Assembly: GCA_037179515.1 (NCBI GenBank)
Contig: JAXCGZ010021071.1
Coordinates: forward strand, 21,900 to 85,899
DNA length: 64,000 bases
From: Halocaridina rubra
Taxonomy: Eukaryota > Arthropoda > Malacostraca > Decapoda > Atyidae
Direction of reading: 5' to 3'
Shown piece after piece: positions 19,240 to 34,663 of this stretch (its first letter is position 1; each line of letters starts with the position of its first letter). The notes under the pieces were generated by a model that was not told where the DNA came from, made no database searches, and worked only from the letters and a program-made list of their open reading frames with translations. Position numbers and translations under genes: made by a program.

Positions 19240-20090
19240 ACAGTATTGCATCATGTTAAATAGTGTCTGATAGCTTACAATGTATTTGGGTCGCAGCTAC
19301 GTGAGCTAGCATATATATTTATATTTCCAGTAGTTTCATGATTTTATTGATAAAAAAATTTATTTCTTAGCCTAAGAATAATAAAACAGTAAAAAATAGT
19401 ACAAAACATAAATACTAACAGTATTGTACCATGAAAAATACGATACCGGTATCAGCGTTACGGAAAACGCAAAGGCTCTTACCTACGTGACCTAGCGAAT
19501 ATTAAAATGTTCATTATTTTATTGATAAAACAAGTATTTCCTAGCCTAGGAGTAATAACAGTAAAAAATAGCAAAAAACATAAATTAAGATATATAACTC
19601 ACAGTATTAAATAGTAAAAAACATAAATTTAGATATATAACTCACAGTATTTAATAGTAAAAAACATAAATTTAGATATATATAACTCACAGTATTGCAT
19701 CATGTGAAATAGTGTCCGATAGCGCACAATGTATTGGGGTCGCACCTACGTGAGCTACCATACATATTAAAACAGTAAAAAATAGTAAAAAACATAAATA
19801 CTAACAGTATTGCAACATGTAAAATACGATACCGCTATCAGCGTTTCAGACAAAGGCTCGCACCTACGTGAGATAGTGTCCGATAGCGTACAATGTATTG
19901 GGGTCGCACCTACGTGAGCTAGCATATATATTAAAATTTCCAGTAGTTTCATGATTTTATTGATAAAAAAAACGTATTTCTTAGCCTAAGAATAATAAAA
20001 CAGTAAAAAATATTAAAAAACATAAATACTAACATATTGCAACATGTTGAATACGATACCGCTATCAGTGTTTCGGACAAAGGCTTCCAC
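19240..20090 (+). repeat. 5' subterminal tandem repeat array
   Basis: Repeated units with cctaagaataataaaacagt, aaaacataaat, actcacagtattgcatcatg and cgcacctacgtgagctagc. A shorter sub-repeat (aacataaatttagatatata, actcacagtat) occurs three times at 19570-19700. It is the reverse orientation of the unit at 2304-2800. Confidence 0.75.
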
Positions 20091-20206
20091 CACCTTCCAT
20101 TGCCTCGCCTCACTCGTTCAGTCTAACTCACGTGTGCACCGTTCACGTTGTGCTTATTAATACGTTTTGCTTGTCATTTTTTTACTTGCATATTTTAACC
20201 TTTGCA

Positions 20207-20292
20207 ATGCCTCCCAAGCATCCTTCATCTTCTAAGGCTTCTTGAAGTGAGCCTAAGCGGCAAAGGAAAATGTTAACCATAACAGATAAGGT
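20207..20292 (+). pseudogene. Transposase N-terminal remnant fused to satellite
   Basis: From ATG 20207 the sequence is MPPKHPSSSKAS followed by TGA where the other copy has TGT, then matches to the KMLTITDK segment. At gataaggtaagttta the transposase sequence becomes satellite. Transposase (gataaggtaacactg) and satellite (cacggtaagtttt) share ggtaa at this junction, consistent with a microhomology-mediated deletion. The result resembles an AAG/GTAAGT splice donor, but I have no evidence that it is used. Confidence 0.65.
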
Positions 20293-20633
20293 AAGTTTAC
20301 CAATCACGTACATATAAATTTACGTTGCATGCTGTTATTTATAAAATAAAGGGTGGCATTTTAACAGTGCAGGGAGGGTTTATACAAAAAACGTAAAAAT
20401 AATTGTAAAATACCTATGTACATGAGTATGTCATATAAATTTACACTTGCATGCTGTTATTTATGAAGTAAAGGGTGGTTTGTTAACAGTACAGGGAGGG
20501 TTTATACAGTTTATACGGTGTAAACGTAAAAATAAATTAAAATATCTATGTACATATAGGCTGATCCTGCTCCGCGATTTTCCTGTCTCACGCTTGGTCC
20601 TGGAACCGAACCTTCGCAATAATTGAAGGAAAA

Positions 20634-22720
<2,087 letters not shown>

Positions 22721-22724
22721 GGGC

Positions 22725-23477
22725 TGTCACATGACTGAAGTCGTGCTGAAGCCAGAATCTGAAACTGTAACAAGTCGTGAAGAGAAACGTGAGAGGCTAG
22801 AGGTCAAGGGTGAAATAGAATACTCTCCCAGTTGTTTATCTGGGTACGGTAAACAGATCCAGGGGGCTTAGCACCTGGCTGGATCCATAGGGCTTAGCAC
22901 CTGGCTGAACCCAGGTGCTTTAGCATAGGGCTTAGCCACCCGGCGTCAAGTGCCTCAAGAGTGTGGGAAAGACCCAGAATGTGGCCCTGCCCAAAATCAC
23001 AAGTAACCCTATATGCCCTGGAGGGATACCCAATAGCCACGCTCTGACCTGGAACTTTTCTGTTCTATAGGCCAACTGAAATAGCCCTTCCCCCAAGAGG
23101 AGGGACCTCTCTTTGAACCTGAAGGCAATTGGCAGAAGTAGATTTAGCGACACACCCTGCCCTTTGGGGTATTTCAAGCATCCCCATGGCAGCCAGAAAG
23201 GAGTCAGAGAGCGACAGTTAGTCAGAATAGTACCAGGGGCACGAATAGATCTTAGATTTTGATAGTCGTAGGGTGGGGGGCATTGAGGCGTCGAAGATGT
23301 TGTACTCCAGAATACACTAAGATAAAGGAACCACTGCTTGTCCATTCTTACCTTGCACCCTTCTGGTGCTAATATTAACGTAGTGAGAAGAATTCATCAC
23401 GACAACTGGTGACACGCGGTGGAATGGTAATCAACTTCACGTCAAACTGGTGGGCAGCGGTAGAATTCCTCACGACA
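22725..23477 (+). repeat. 5' LTR (753 bp)
   Basis: It differs from the 3' LTR at about nine or ten positions by eye (for example tcacatg against tcgcatg near the start, and aatacactaag against aataaactaag), roughly 1.3 per cent. This suggests a fairly recent insertion. The last 90 bp contain two extra copies of the primer-site-like motif (see findings). Confidence 0.9.
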
Positions 23478-23500
23478 ACTGGTGGCAGCGCAGTACGGAT
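23478..23500 (+). promoter_or_regulatory. Putative primer-binding site
   Basis: actggtggcagcgcagtacg begins immediately after the 5' LTR. The second LTR-type element has tctggtggcagctttaag in the same place (41888). TGG at the start matches the CCA 3' end of a tRNA; the tRNA species is not identified. Confidence 0.55.
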
Positions 23501-23570
23501 CAGACGCCTGGAAAACATACGAAGAGACCCTCATATCAGAAGAATCCAGTGCGAAGAAAAGAAAATAAGA

Positions 23571-24185
23571 ATGGCAAACGCAGAAATCCAACATCTCCCA
23601 ATTCAAGAAATGAGTGACGAGGCAAAACACCGGAGAATTCTCGAACTGGAGGAGTACGTGCGGCGCCTACAAACTCCTGCCGACGCCGCTCCATCGAAAA
23701 GGAACTTGGTCAACGCCGACAGAGAAACCGACGCCTCAAACATCGACGAACAGCCTGCCACTCCGAGCCCCGTGGTGACACAGGGAACGCAGCAGGACGA
23801 GCCCCCACCCCGTGCCCTGGTTGTAAAGGCACCTCGAATCAAAAATTCACCTTTATCCCTCGACGGCGCAAATGTAAAAGACCTCGAATGTCCGTCCATA
23901 ATTCCCGCTGCCGACTTCCTGAAATACTTGGGTCTGCGGATGAGAAGTGACGAGTGGTCAAACAGAGAATATTATGAAACTTTTAAGGAACTATTCCCAA
24001 GATATTTCTTAGTAAGCCGAAGTGTGACCGGGGCATTGAGTGAAAATGCCCATTACAAGAAATATAAGTTGCCGGATCCGACCAAGAAGATGGCGATTCG
24101 TCGATTTTACTCGAGAGAAGAAGGAGAACCCCCTCCTTCCTTGCCTTCTGCCGAGAAGTCCTTCAGGATCACCTCCTTAAAATAG
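23571..24185 (+). CDS. Gag-like ORF of the LTR retrotransposon (204 aa)
   Basis: I chose ATG 23571 (MANAEIQHLPIQEMSDEAKH) because the related element at 41952 starts in the same place (MNAEETNIEK). The frame is open upstream into the LTR, but that part is LTR sequence. Residues 14-35 are a short amphipathic helix-like segment (EAKHRRILELEEYVRRLQ). Residues about 60-95 are Pro/Gln-rich and probably disordered. The C-terminal 80 residues (ADFLKYLGLRMRSDEWSNRE, SRSVTGALSENAHYKKYKLP) are the part conserved in the related element. There is no zinc knuckle and no protease. Position and conservation suggest a structural Gag; I do not recognise a named family. Confidence 0.55.
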   Translation: MANAEIQHLPIQEMSDEAKHRRILELEEYVRRLQTPADAAPSKRNLVNADRETDASNIDEQPATPSPVVTQGTQQDEPPPRALVVKAPRIKNSPLSLDGANVKDLECPSIIPAADFLKYLGLRMRSDEWSNREYYETFKELFPRYFLVSRSVTGALSENAHYKKYKLPDPTKKMAIRRFYSREEGEPPPSLPSAEKSFRITSLK

Positions 24186-25734
24186 CTAAGTACTTGTGAT
24201 CTGTATCCAGTGAGTAATGGGACAATTAGTAAAAGAAATTGAGGTCGGTGGACGCCGCCATTTTATCTTGTAGTTATGCTTTGACTCAGCCAACCAGCCT
24301 ATGAGGGGTGTGGCGCCTAATAAGTTAATAAAAGTAGAATTTCTGTACCCATTACTAACATGGATAATTTGTACTAATAGCTATAAGCAGTAATAAACTC
24401 CATTTTTTGTTATAATTTGAGTAATATAAAGTAATTGCATTTAAAGGGTGTTCCATTTATTTGTATTAATGCCTAAATTGAATTATAAGAACGCGAATGT
24501 ATTGATTTTAATTGAAAATTTAATATACGTGCAATCACTATTACAGTATATTAATTTCTTAAGCGTAAGAATTATAGTGAGAAATATACTTGCATCTGCT
24601 TTTAAGTTTTTCATAGACCACGTGTGATTTCCGAGAAAGGAATGCGTTAGTGACCAATCGATCTCCCAACCTCGTTATTATAAATATGTAGTAATTGTAC
24701 TGATCTTTGATATTTAAAGTACGTGTAAAGTCATTTTTATATTAATCTCTTAAAGTGTAATATTTTGGAGTGAGAAAAGAAAGACATAAATGACAGATCG
24801 TTCTTTTTGTGTTATTATGATGAAGAAATTAATATTATGATACGTGTGTGGCATCTCTTTTGGAAGAATAAGAAATTCTGTGATATTGTTTAGAGATGAG
24901 TTTTTTAAATTTTGCGCTACGCAGGCGATAGTAAAAGTAATTTAGAGTGAATTTGTGCTGTCCTGGAATAGGGGAGGTTTTTCAGTGTCACCCAAACGTA
25001 GCTTCAAGGGAGTAGAATGTTTGTTTGTTTGTTAGAATGGGACCTAGGACTGGTGAGGCAGTCATGTGACCGCACGGCCCAACCGAGATTTCACCTTTAC
25101 ACTTCTTCAGAGTGGTAGGAGAAGGGAAACCAACGTTGTAAATAAAAGGGAATGCAAGTTTGAAAGGGATGCAGCGAGTGAGGCAGAGAATGAGTATGAA
25201 TGACTGGGGGTATAATGGGGGGTTGCTCTAGGGGGTGAAATCGCGGAAAGCACCGTTAGGAAGCATGATTGAGGGAGTCAGCGAGGATTGTTCCCCTGCT
25301 CCACCGGGTCCTTCTGCATGCCATATCAGAGTATTTTATGGGAGGTGATGCGCTGTGGCAATATCTATTGAGGGATATTTTTGAGAAAATGATTCTCCAC
25401 CTGCCCAGATATGGTTGAGATGCCAAGTTTGTTTTATTTTTGTTTTGTCCCCTACTCCGCCAATGAGATTATTATTTGATTTGCGAGAGTTCCAAGATAG
25501 ATATTACGTGATAAAGGACGTGAATCTATGAATGATTCTTTATTTTCTTTGCTAGCTGCAGTATATACATTATTTGTCTGAAGAGATATGTTAGATTGAT
25601 AAAATAAATCTTTGCGAGTTTTAGCCATGATAATGTTTATCAAAATTATTTCAGCTTGGTCATAAAGAAAGAGTGAGCTGACACGAAATGACAAGAATGT
25701 CACCCAGCCGTTTCCCGTATTTGAGATAGTAGAA

Positions 25735-25831
<97 letters not shown>

Positions 25832-28720
25832 CTGTTTTAATTGTTCATGTACAATGCCTTACGAGATTATGAAACTTAAGCAAAATGCATTCTTTATTGT
25901 TGCGAATGAAATATACTTTTTGTTTTTATTATTGCATACACAGACAGACATTTTATATTTTTTCAGATTCCCGTTTTTTATATATAATTCTTTTTTGTAT
26001 TGAAGAAATCTTTAAAAATCTTAATCCCTTGGATATAATATAATTAAAGAGTTTTGGAAAAGAGTATCTAGAGATAATTATGGTTAATCCCTATCATTGT
26101 CATGAATTTAAGATTACAATTGATCCAATTAAGATAAATGAGATTCTCCGAGATTATATGTTGAGTTTTAAATTTAGAATTAATGATACTTAAGTCCTTT
26201 TAAGACGTGTGTTAAGAAAAAGATATTTGTACTTTTGTTGATAGTAGTAGAGATATTGTCACATATGATTTTAATCTTTGGCTTAGTTTTCTCAGAGAAT
26301 GTTGCCTTATAGAGAGTGTGTGCTTCGACTCAACCCTCTGATCTATAGCAAGAAAAGGATTGTCATTATAGACAAGGATGTGTATGCTATTACAGTAAAG
26401 TCCTTTGCTATTAAACAGAAAGGAATGGATTTATGCTTCGATGTTTCTGCAGTTGTACACTAAATTATTTGTTTTTTGTTTTTTTTCTTTCTAGATGTTA
26501 GAAAACGATTGCAGTTGCGCACTGTCCCTTTGTACAGTAGGGCAGGAAGTTAAGTCATAAAGAAGTGCCCTACAAGCAAAAATTATGTTTTTTTTTTTAA
26601 GAAAAAATCTCTCTCTCTCTACTCTGAGACAGACAGATGCTTCTTCCGATGCTACGAGAATGTTGCCGTCATTGATTCTTTTTTTGTTTTTTTTTTTCCA
26701 GCGAAGCTAGGCGATACTTGTGCCTACATTTCATTGCAGTTGATAAATTGTTGCATGCTGTTATTGCATAAATACTGATAAGACATCGGTAGTACCGACA
26801 TTTGCATAAATATTTTTGCCACATGTCGCAACTGTTTAGAGAATAGATAAAACTCCCATTGACAAATTGGGGAGCTGGAAAGTTGCCACTTATGCTCTAT
26901 ATATATACATATACTATGACAGCAGGAATTTGAATAGTAAAAGAGACTGTGTTAGAATGAGCATTACTATGAACTATAAGTACAGAACTCTGTTCTTACT
27001 TCTGAATGCCAGTCTCCATTGTATATATATGGCTGTTCCTGATTTAGTATATTTATTTAAATTTTTATTATTTTGATTATGATCATGATTATTAGTAATG
27101 TTAGGTATCAGTTTCTCAGCTAAGTCCTAAGTATCTTGGAATAATAATCTAGTTGTGTAGACACATACCTTCCATTAACACCCTATTTCTAGGCAGCCCC
27201 GACCTCCAAGTTCTAAAAGTCTTTAGATTTTGTTCTCTCTCAAACAAGTCCCTGTTGCCCATTGAATAGAGATTGCAAGCACTTGCAGTTGCAGGGGAGG
27301 CAAAGTATGGACATTGTTGGTACCCTGAAGTCATAGGGAACCTTTCTTACAACTGTAGTAGTGACATGGGTTTAAATTTTCATCCCGAGGTCTGCTTCGA
27401 AGGTACGTGTGGATTGCAGTACTGAAGAGAAATCGCTGTGACGTTGCAGGTCTCCTACAGGGGGGTCTTGGTAAAGATCGGCCCGAGGGTAGGACGAAAA
27501 AGCCAGGCTGGAGGGATTTGGAAGATGCATCGATCGCTTCCTCTTTGTCTTGCCTATCTTAGAAAGAAGATAATATGTGGTAGTGTACGAACCTGGGCCT
27601 GCAGTGAAGACGGCGGGGGAGTGAAAAGGCGAGGTCAACTTGGAAACCATTTTATAATGCCTAGCAAAAATTTCATGAGCAAGGGTTGGAAACACAAGTC
27701 TTTTTAAAACATCTTAATACCACCTTAGAAGCCACGTAAATGAATTGATGAGATCCCCAGAAAGAATCCCCATACATGTCCTAGCTTCAGGAAGAGAGAA
27801 AGGAAGGGTATTTAAAATCCCTTATTAGTTGTTGAAAAAACAACCCACGTATTAGAACTGAGAAAACAGGAAAGAAAAGGTCCCCACCGTCTTTGACCAC
27901 TGTGCTAAAAGACCATTTCTTTTTTTATTTGTTTTACTAGCTTTAAGATAATTTTAAGCGAAAACTCAGAGACTCCTTTAAATATAGTTTTTGAATAAGT
28001 GCCATTGATAAATTGTATGATTTGCACCAATAGTAATAAGTTGTCTTCTGCCTAAATAATATCATTGTTTTGCTTAGATATTATCATCGTTTTGCTTTAG
28101 CATTATCATTGTTTGAATCATGATTTAATCTTTGTGTTCATTAAGTTCTCATATCAGTTTGTCTCTGAATAGTAATTGCATATTGAAATGATGAATGTTT
28201 TTTGGCTTTTCACATCGTAACAAATATTTTGTTTCAGGAGTAGTTTTTTAAGGCCTAATTTTAAGACAAATCAATGCCCCATAGTAATGATAGGAACTTA
28301 CCATTTATGTTATTGTCTATCGCATTTTAAATGTTCGTACATGCTAATGTTCTACATGATTCATATTTTTACTGTAACTAACCAACTTTTGTAAATCTTT
28401 TGAAAAAGGAGAGAAGTAGACACAGTAACGTTATGATCTTAACTAACTTGTGATCTTAATTAATGTTTGATAATGATTACCGGTAGTTACACACTGAAAT
28501 CCTAATGATTAAGGTTATTTTTATTTTTTAAATATAGGAATGTTTGTACTAAAGATTGTTTAGTGTTCATAGAACTAGGAATTCTTAGATAATAGCTTAA
28601 ATAATTCGGCCCCATTTCTATTGTAAACTAATGTTAGCTAGGATATATCCAAGAGCTCTCGAAAAAAATAGCCCATGCTTCGACTGAAATAAAAGATATT
28701 TCAGTTTTGGTTGGGAGAGA
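24186..28720 (+). other. Long non-coding interior of the LTR retrotransposon
   Basis: About 4.5 kb, AT-rich, with stops in every frame. Segments recur in the second LTR-type element: 24186-24470 in 42390-42690, 25430-25735 in 43510-43860 and 53956-54060, and 25829-26600 in 52175-52860 and 59590-60280. 26730-26900 recurs in 61415-61580. The part from about 26900 to 28720 has no second copy here. Function unknown; possibly packaging or spacer sequence. Confidence 0.6.
25738..25828. repeat. (TA)n tract inside the LTR element
   Basis: 91 bp of TA with no TIR beside it. The related element is broken at exactly this point by a D-E type element (49800 and 54340). Confidence 0.95.
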
Positions 28721-29473
28721 TGTCGCATGACTGAAGTCGTGCTGAAGCCAGAATCTGAAACTGTAACAAGTCGTGAAGAGAAACGTGAGAGGCTAGAGGT
28801 CAAGGGTAAAATAGAATACTCTCCCAGTTGTTTATCTGGGTACGGTAAACAGATCCAGGGGGCTTAGCACCTGGCTGGATCCATAGGGCTTAGCGCCTGG
28901 CTGAACCCAGGTGCTTTAGCATAGGGCTTAGCCACCCGGCGTCAAGTGCCTCAAGAGTGTGGGAAAGACCCAGAATGTGGCCCTGCCCAAAATCACAAGT
29001 AACCCTATATGCCCTGGAGGGATACCCAATAGCCACGCTCTGACCTGGGACTTTTCCGATCTATAGGCCAACTGAAATAGCCCTTCCCCCAAGAGGAGGG
29101 ACCTCTCTTTGAACCTGAAGGCAATTGGCAGAAGTAGATTTAGCGACACGCCCTGCCCTTTGGGGTATTTCAAGCATCCCCATGGCAGCCAGAAAGGAGT
29201 CAGAGAGCGACAGTTAGTCAGAATAGTACCAGGGGCACGAATAGATCTTAGATTTTGATAGTCGTAGGGTGGGGGGCATTGAGGCGTCGAAGATGTTGTA
29301 CTCCAGAATAAACTAAGATAAAGGAACCACTGCTTGTCCATTCTTACCTTGCACCCTTCTGGTACTAATATTAACGTAGTGAGAAGAATTCATCACGACA
29401 ACTGGTGACACGCGGTGGAATGGTAATCAACTTCACGTCAAACTGGTGGGCAGCGGTAGAATTCCTCACGACA
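28721..29473 (+). repeat. 3' LTR (753 bp)
   Basis: It has the same length and ends as the 5' LTR and is followed by gggc, the target duplication, and then by E-type element sequence (attatttgcgaatttc). Confidence 0.9.
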
Positions 29474-29571
29474 GGGCATTATTTGCGAATTTCGAATTTT
29501 TTACTATTATTTTTGGGGGGCGTTATTGCAATTTCGCATATAAAAAAATCGCGTATAAAAGGAACAAGGTG
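29474..29571 (-). mobile_element. E-type end interrupted by the LTR element
   Basis: attatttgcgaatttc through ttattgcaatttcgc to ggaacaaggtg at 29571, the E-type terminus. The T/G-rich sequence left of the 5' LTR (22703-22724) is its expected continuation. The paralogue at 51885-51987 reads across this point without an LTR. Confidence 0.65.
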
Positions 29572-30176
29572 TATATATATATACAAACAGGTATACCTCA
29601 CTCAACGTATTTAATTGGTTCCAGGAAAGACGACTCAAGTCGAAAAACGACTTAAATCAAATTAGCTTGTGTCTAGGCTAGCATAGATATACAGATTTAC
29701 TGTAGTAGTAGTATAGTTGGATGGGATATGCCTTTTGCAACGGCTCCCAAGTCTTGGTTTTGCTTTGCTAAATTGTTTGTACGGATTTTATTATTTGATT
29801 TCTTTCTCTACATTTTCTTTTAATAAATTTTTTTCTTTCTTTGATGTCTTTTTCACTACAATATTTAAATAACAATATATTAGCAATCATTTCAATTTTC
29901 CTTGCTATATATGGTTATGCTAATAAACTATATTCTGTTCTTATTTGTGCATATGCTTCACAAAATAGAAGAGAATGTTCTAGACTCTCTTCACATTATT
30001 CACACGTTGGTCAGGTAGTATCTTTATTTTTAATTTATGTACAGTAAACAAATTAATTAACTCTATTATGCTGTTGGCAACAGGCTTAGCATGGGACGTG
30101 CATGGTGGCTAGTGTTGCCAGATAAAGCGGATGTTTTCATTTTCAAATGTATGGTACATTTTAAGATATATATTAA

Positions 30177-30374
30177 TCACAAGATGGTAGTTCTGTAATT
30201 TAAATAAAAATGTACTTCATCTTTAAGATACTTGAAATAACTTACCAGCTTACATGAATGATTTTTATATTTATCATTTCTCTCATTTATGTATTCTGGC
30301 AACACTGACGGTGGCAGTGAGGACGAGGATGCATACGTTTTGTCACACTTCCGTATCAGCTGATGCGCCCGCAC
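30177..30374 (-). other. 65-codon ORF conserved between two element copies
   Basis: It reads MRAHQLIRKCDKTYASSS..., ending YRTTIL. The homologous stretch at 54987-55184 is also open, with about three quarters of residues kept. Conservation may reflect shared descent rather than coding selection. The same strand contains a GTAAGT...TTACAG pair 53 bp apart inside this ORF, so part of it may instead resemble an intron. I recognise no function. Confidence 0.25.
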
Positions 30375-30830
30375 ACGCTATTTCCCTGACAATATTATAT
30401 TAAAAATATGTTTGCTGTTTGTTCTTAATGGTTATTGTCAATTTTCTTCACAATATCCAATTGCATTAAGCTGTAGAAGAGGAGTAGGATGCGGGAGAAC
30501 GAAGCTCTATCGGCAAACGTTTTGCTACTTCCGTATCAGCTGATGCACCCTCACATGCTACTTCCCTGAAAATATTATATTAAAAATATGTTTGCTGTTT
30601 GTTCTTAATGCTTTATTCAATTTTCTTCAAAATATCTGGTTGCATTAAGCTGTAGAAGAGGAGTAGGATGCAGGAGAAGAAATCTCTATCGGCAAACGTT
30701 TTGCTACTTCCGTATTAGCTGATGCACCCTCACATGCTATTTCCCTGACAATGTTATATTAAAAATAACTTTGCTGTTTGTTCTTAATGTTTTTTTTCAA
30801 TTTTCTTCATAATATCCGATCATAGCCACT
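30348..30830. repeat. 180 bp tandem repeat, nearly three units
   Basis: cttccgtatcagctgatgc recurs at 30348, 30527 and 30707, a spacing of 179-180 bp. Units include ctgtttgttcttaatg, the palindrome tcagctga and gagtaggatgcaggagaa-like segments. Related arrays in reverse orientation are at 49985-50470 and 54540-55010. Confidence 0.85.
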
Positions 30831-30892
30831 TTATCGTCCAGCGTTATAGCATGACGCTTAGCACTTGCACTAGGAATTTTCTTAGGTGCCAT
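30797..30892 (-). pseudogene. Tigger-like transposase N-terminus in F element (31 codons)
   Basis: From ATG 30892: MAPKKIPSASAKRHAITLDD then KVAMIGYYEEN and a stop at 30797. A basic start followed by an (I/L)T(I/L)xDKVxxI helix is the pattern of pogo/Tigger N-termini and parallels MPPKRPSSSKASGSE...LTIADKVTLLDML in the other family. The reading frame ends where the 180 bp tandem array starts, suggesting an internal deletion or replacement of the gene. Confidence 0.55.
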
Positions 30893-31267
30893 GGGGGCAA
30901 AATATAAGTCACAAATGAATGAGAATGAGAGTAGCCGATAAAGAGACGAATGCCATATATAAACTAATCAATTCAAAACAATAGTGGTTTCGCGGGAATG
31001 ACGAGTGACGACGCCTAATGGTAGATATTGGTACTACTATACGTATTTTAATAAGAATTTATGTGCTTTTGTTTATATTTATTGTACAGTAACATGATTT
31101 CATGAGCTTTTAATGGTTTCCTAGTGATATGATTCCAATATTTGTAGCGGAAAGACGTACAGTTGATCATAATGACGAAAACTTTTCTTTTTTCCAATAT
31201 ATTTTTTTGAAAACCGACGTATAGTCGAGAACGACTTAACTCGAAACGACTAAAGCCGAGGTATACC

Positions 31268-31270
<3 letters not shown>

Positions 31271-31326
<56 letters not shown>
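31271..31326. repeat. (TA)n tract
   Basis: 56 bp of TA with one phase slip, between the F element and a C-type end. Confidence 0.95.
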
Positions 31327-31838
31327 CAGTGATCCCCCGCTGCATCGCGTTTATTGGTTCGCGTTTTCACTGTATTGCGTTTTTTTTTTTGGGCAAATTA
31401 TTAAAATAATTGTAAAATACCTATGTATGTCACGTCATCATCACCTCATTCACGGTAAGTTTTCCTATCACTTTCATAAAAATTTACGTTGCTTGCTGTT
31501 ATTTATAATGTAAAGGGTGTTTTTTTAACAGTGCAGGGAGGGCTTATACAGTACGTAAACGCAAAAATAATTGTAAAATACCTATGTACATGAGTATGTC
31601 ATGTAATTACCACTTCATTCACCATAATTTTATCTATCACTTTCATGTAAATTTACATTGCATGCTGTAATTTATGAAGTAAAGGGTGGTTTGTTAACAG
31701 TACAGGGAGGGTTTATACAGTGTAAACGTAAAAATAAATTAAAATATCTATGTACATATAGGCTGATCCTACTTTGCGGTTTTCCTGTCTCGCGCCGGGT
31801 CCCGGAACCGAACTACAGCGATAATGGGGAGATTACTG
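31327..31838 (+). mobile_element. Non-autonomous Tigger MITE, 512 bp
   Basis: It starts cagtgatcccccgctgcatc (C-type), carries about two satellite monomers, and ends in a B-type TIR (ccgggtcccggaaccgaact, ggggagattactg) at 31838. It shows the minimal form of this MITE group. Confidence 0.75.
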
Positions 31839-31840
31839 TG

Positions 31841-32078
31841 TATAATTATCACCTCATTCACGGTAATTTTATCTATCACTTCCATAAAAATTTACGTTGC
31901 TTGCTGTTACTTATAATGTAAAGGGTGTTTTTTTAACAGTGCAGGGAGGGTTTATACAGTGTAAACGTAAAAATATATTAAAATATCTACGTACATATAG
32001 GCGGATCCTACTTCGCGAATTTCCTGGTTCGTGCCTGGTCCCGGAACCGAACTACCGCGATAAGTGAGGCAACACTGT
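31841..32078 (+). mobile_element. B-end fragment of a Tigger MITE
   Basis: One satellite monomer leads to a B-type end (cggaaccgaactaccgcgat, aagtgaggcaacactg). Its C-type end is missing; it starts abruptly after tataattatc. Confidence 0.6.

Positions 32079-34568
<2,490 letters not shown>

Positions 34569-34660
<92 letters not shown>
34569..34660. repeat. (TA)n tract
   Basis: 92 bp of TA with one ATAATA slip. Confidence 0.95.

Positions 34661-34663
<3 letters not shown>

Larger units (their letters stand above)
22725..29473 (+). mobile_element. LTR retrotransposon with gag-like ORF only (6749 bp)
   Basis: Two direct repeats of exactly 753 bp (22725-23477 and 28721-29473) start TGTC and end GACA, giving canonical TG...CA ends. 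They are flanked by the 4 bp target duplication gggc (22721-22724 and 29474-29477). The sequence after the 5' LTR, actggtggcagcg, fits a tRNA primer-binding site, and a purine-rich ggttgggagaga precedes the 3' LTR. The only good ORF is gag-like. No protease, RT, RNase H or integrase motif is visible in the 4.5 kb downstream. It fits a large non-autonomous LTR element needing enzymes in trans. The superfamily is undetermined; a 4 bp target duplication would allow Gypsy or BEL. Confidence 0.85.
29588..31269 (-). mobile_element. F element copy 1: TIR transposon remnant with CAGGTATACCTC ends
   Basis: Inverted ends caggtatacctcactcaacg (29588) and, reversed, caggtatacctcggctttag (ending 31269). 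Longer TIR homology includes cgacttaa- and tcgaaa-type motifs. 1682 bp. These ends closely resemble the published Tigger1 TIR style (CAGGYATACCTCG). The minus strand retains the first 31 codons of a Tigger-like transposase near the right end. The rest is a 180 bp tandem array and AT-rich sequence. No clean TA duplication is visible at this copy (flanks acaaa and catat). Confidence 0.8.

Noticed and set aside
22932..23345. 137-codon minus-strand ORF, repeated at 28928-29341
   Set aside because: It occurs twice only because it lies in the two LTRs. It is antisense to the element and has no recognisable domain.
23571..24185. Host gene interpretation of the 204-codon ORF
   Set aside because: It sits directly behind an LTR and primer site, and a decayed homologue occupies the same position in the second LTR-type element.
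27372..27695. 107-codon minus-strand ORF in the LTR-element interior
   Set aside because: No homologous copy, no domain, and overlapped by open frames on the other strand; most likely chance.
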